Source: Branchiostoma floridae (lineage: Eukaryota; Chordata; Leptocardii; Amphioxiformes; Branchiostomatidae). From it: 25,989 nucleotides of DNA. Below, piece after piece: positions 25,325 through 25,989 of the stretch. The notes under the pieces were generated by a model. That model was not told the origin of the DNA. It saw only the letters and a list, made by a program, of their open reading frames with translations, and did not search any database. Location of the stretch: positions 3,554,207-3,580,195 of the forward strand of contig NC_049982.1 in NCBI RefSeq assembly GCF_000003815.2, in the 5' to 3' direction. Positions within the stretch are counted from its first letter, which is position 1. The number at the start of each line of letters is the position of its first letter. The position numbers and the translations under genes are program-made.

Positions 25325-25989
25325 AGGGGAACACGACCTTAAACAGATGTAGAACTAGAAAGGTAACATTCGCAAGGGGAACACGATCTTAAACAGATGT
25401 AGAACTAGAAAGGTAACATTTGCAAGGGGAACACGATCTTAAACAGATATAGAACTAGAAAGGTAACATTCGCAAGGGGAACACGATCTTAAACAGATAT
25501 AGAACTAGAAAGGTAACATTCGCAAGGGGAACACCATCTTAAACAGATGTAGAACTAGAAAGGTAACATTTGCATGGGGAACACGATCTTAAACAGATGT
25601 AGAACTAGAAAGGTAACATTCGCAAGGGGAACACCATCTTAAACAGATGTAGAACTAGAAAGGTAACATTTGCAAGGGGAACACGATCTTAAACAGATGT
25701 AGAACTAGAAAGGTAACATTCTCAAGGGGAACACGATCTTAAACAGATATAGAACTAGAAAGGTAACATTTGCAAGGGGAACACGATCTTAAACAGATAT
25801 AGGACTAGAAAGGTAACATTCGCAAGGGGAACACCATCTTAAACAGATATAGAACTAGAAAGGTAACATTCGCAAGGGGAACACCATCTTAAACAGATGT
25901 AGAACTAGAAAGGTAACATTTGCAAGGGGAACACGATCTTAAACAGATATAGAACTTAAGGTAACATTGCAAGGGAACACGATCTAAAT
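25325..25989 (-). repeat. 50-bp minisatellite, continues past the window
   Basis: About 13 units of GCAAGGGGAACACGATCTTA plus AACAGATGTAGAACTAGAAA and GGTAACATTC. Units vary at four sites (CG/TG, CGAT/CCAT, ATGT/ATAT, CGC/TGC/CTC) in mixed order. Confidence 0.97.

Overview
This window looks like a gene-dense, intron-rich animal nuclear genome, most likely a cephalochordate (amphioxus, Branchiostoma-like). The reasons are short phase-consistent exons with canonical GT-AG junctions, protein sequences close to vertebrate orthologues, a very heavy load of minisatellites packed against exon boundaries, and assembly gaps falling inside those tandem arrays. The species assignment is inference. All three recognisable genes lie on the minus strand, so they read from high to low coordinates. 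No convincing plus-strand gene was found.

Gene 1 (about 1-11,000, truncated at the left edge) is an NDR-family AGC kinase, STK38/STK38L. Nine coding exons (9469 down to 580) join in phase to give about 362 residues: the MOB-binding N-terminus, the P-loop, K118, HRD, DFG, the basic activation-segment insert and APE. The C-terminal ~100 residues lie outside the window. A likely 5' UTR exon sits near 10,887.

Gene 2 (about 12,550-20,250) belongs to the SIKE/FGFR1OP2 family of STRIPAK-associated coiled-coil proteins. Five coding exons give about 706 residues. The first ~190 residues are the ordinary coiled-coil protein. The terminal exon adds ~510 residues of coding minisatellite: a 72-triplet collagen-like Gly-X-Y tract, seven QELVK octapeptides, four 16-residue DAT repeats and an acidic tail. 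In human, FGFR1OP2 and STK38L lie close together on 12p11 in, as I recall, the same order and orientation, so the pair looks like old chordate microsynteny.

Gene 3 (about 21,075-25,300 and beyond the right edge) has four exons visible in the window, all in phase. It encodes a charged, low-complexity N-terminal part and a hydrophobic C-terminal domain of ~125 residues. I do not recognise it.

The striking feature is the intron architecture. At most exon edges there is a tandem array whose repeat unit contains the adjacent 5' or 3' splice site, often with a slice of the exon. Single exons therefore have up to dozens of near-identical splice sites beside them, and at three places whole mini-exons. 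In two places (18349-18504 and 22215-22520) the duplicated units are flanked by both acceptor-like and donor-like sites and have lengths divisible by three. Two non-autonomous DNA transposon-like elements are inserted in introns: a 1.18-kb element with TTAA duplications (1742-2923), which splits one array, and a 1.75-kb foldback element (15506-17252), which carries a Walker-A-like exon fragment. Three N gaps (4309-4950, 9102-9201, 22585-23368) lie in or beside tandem arrays.
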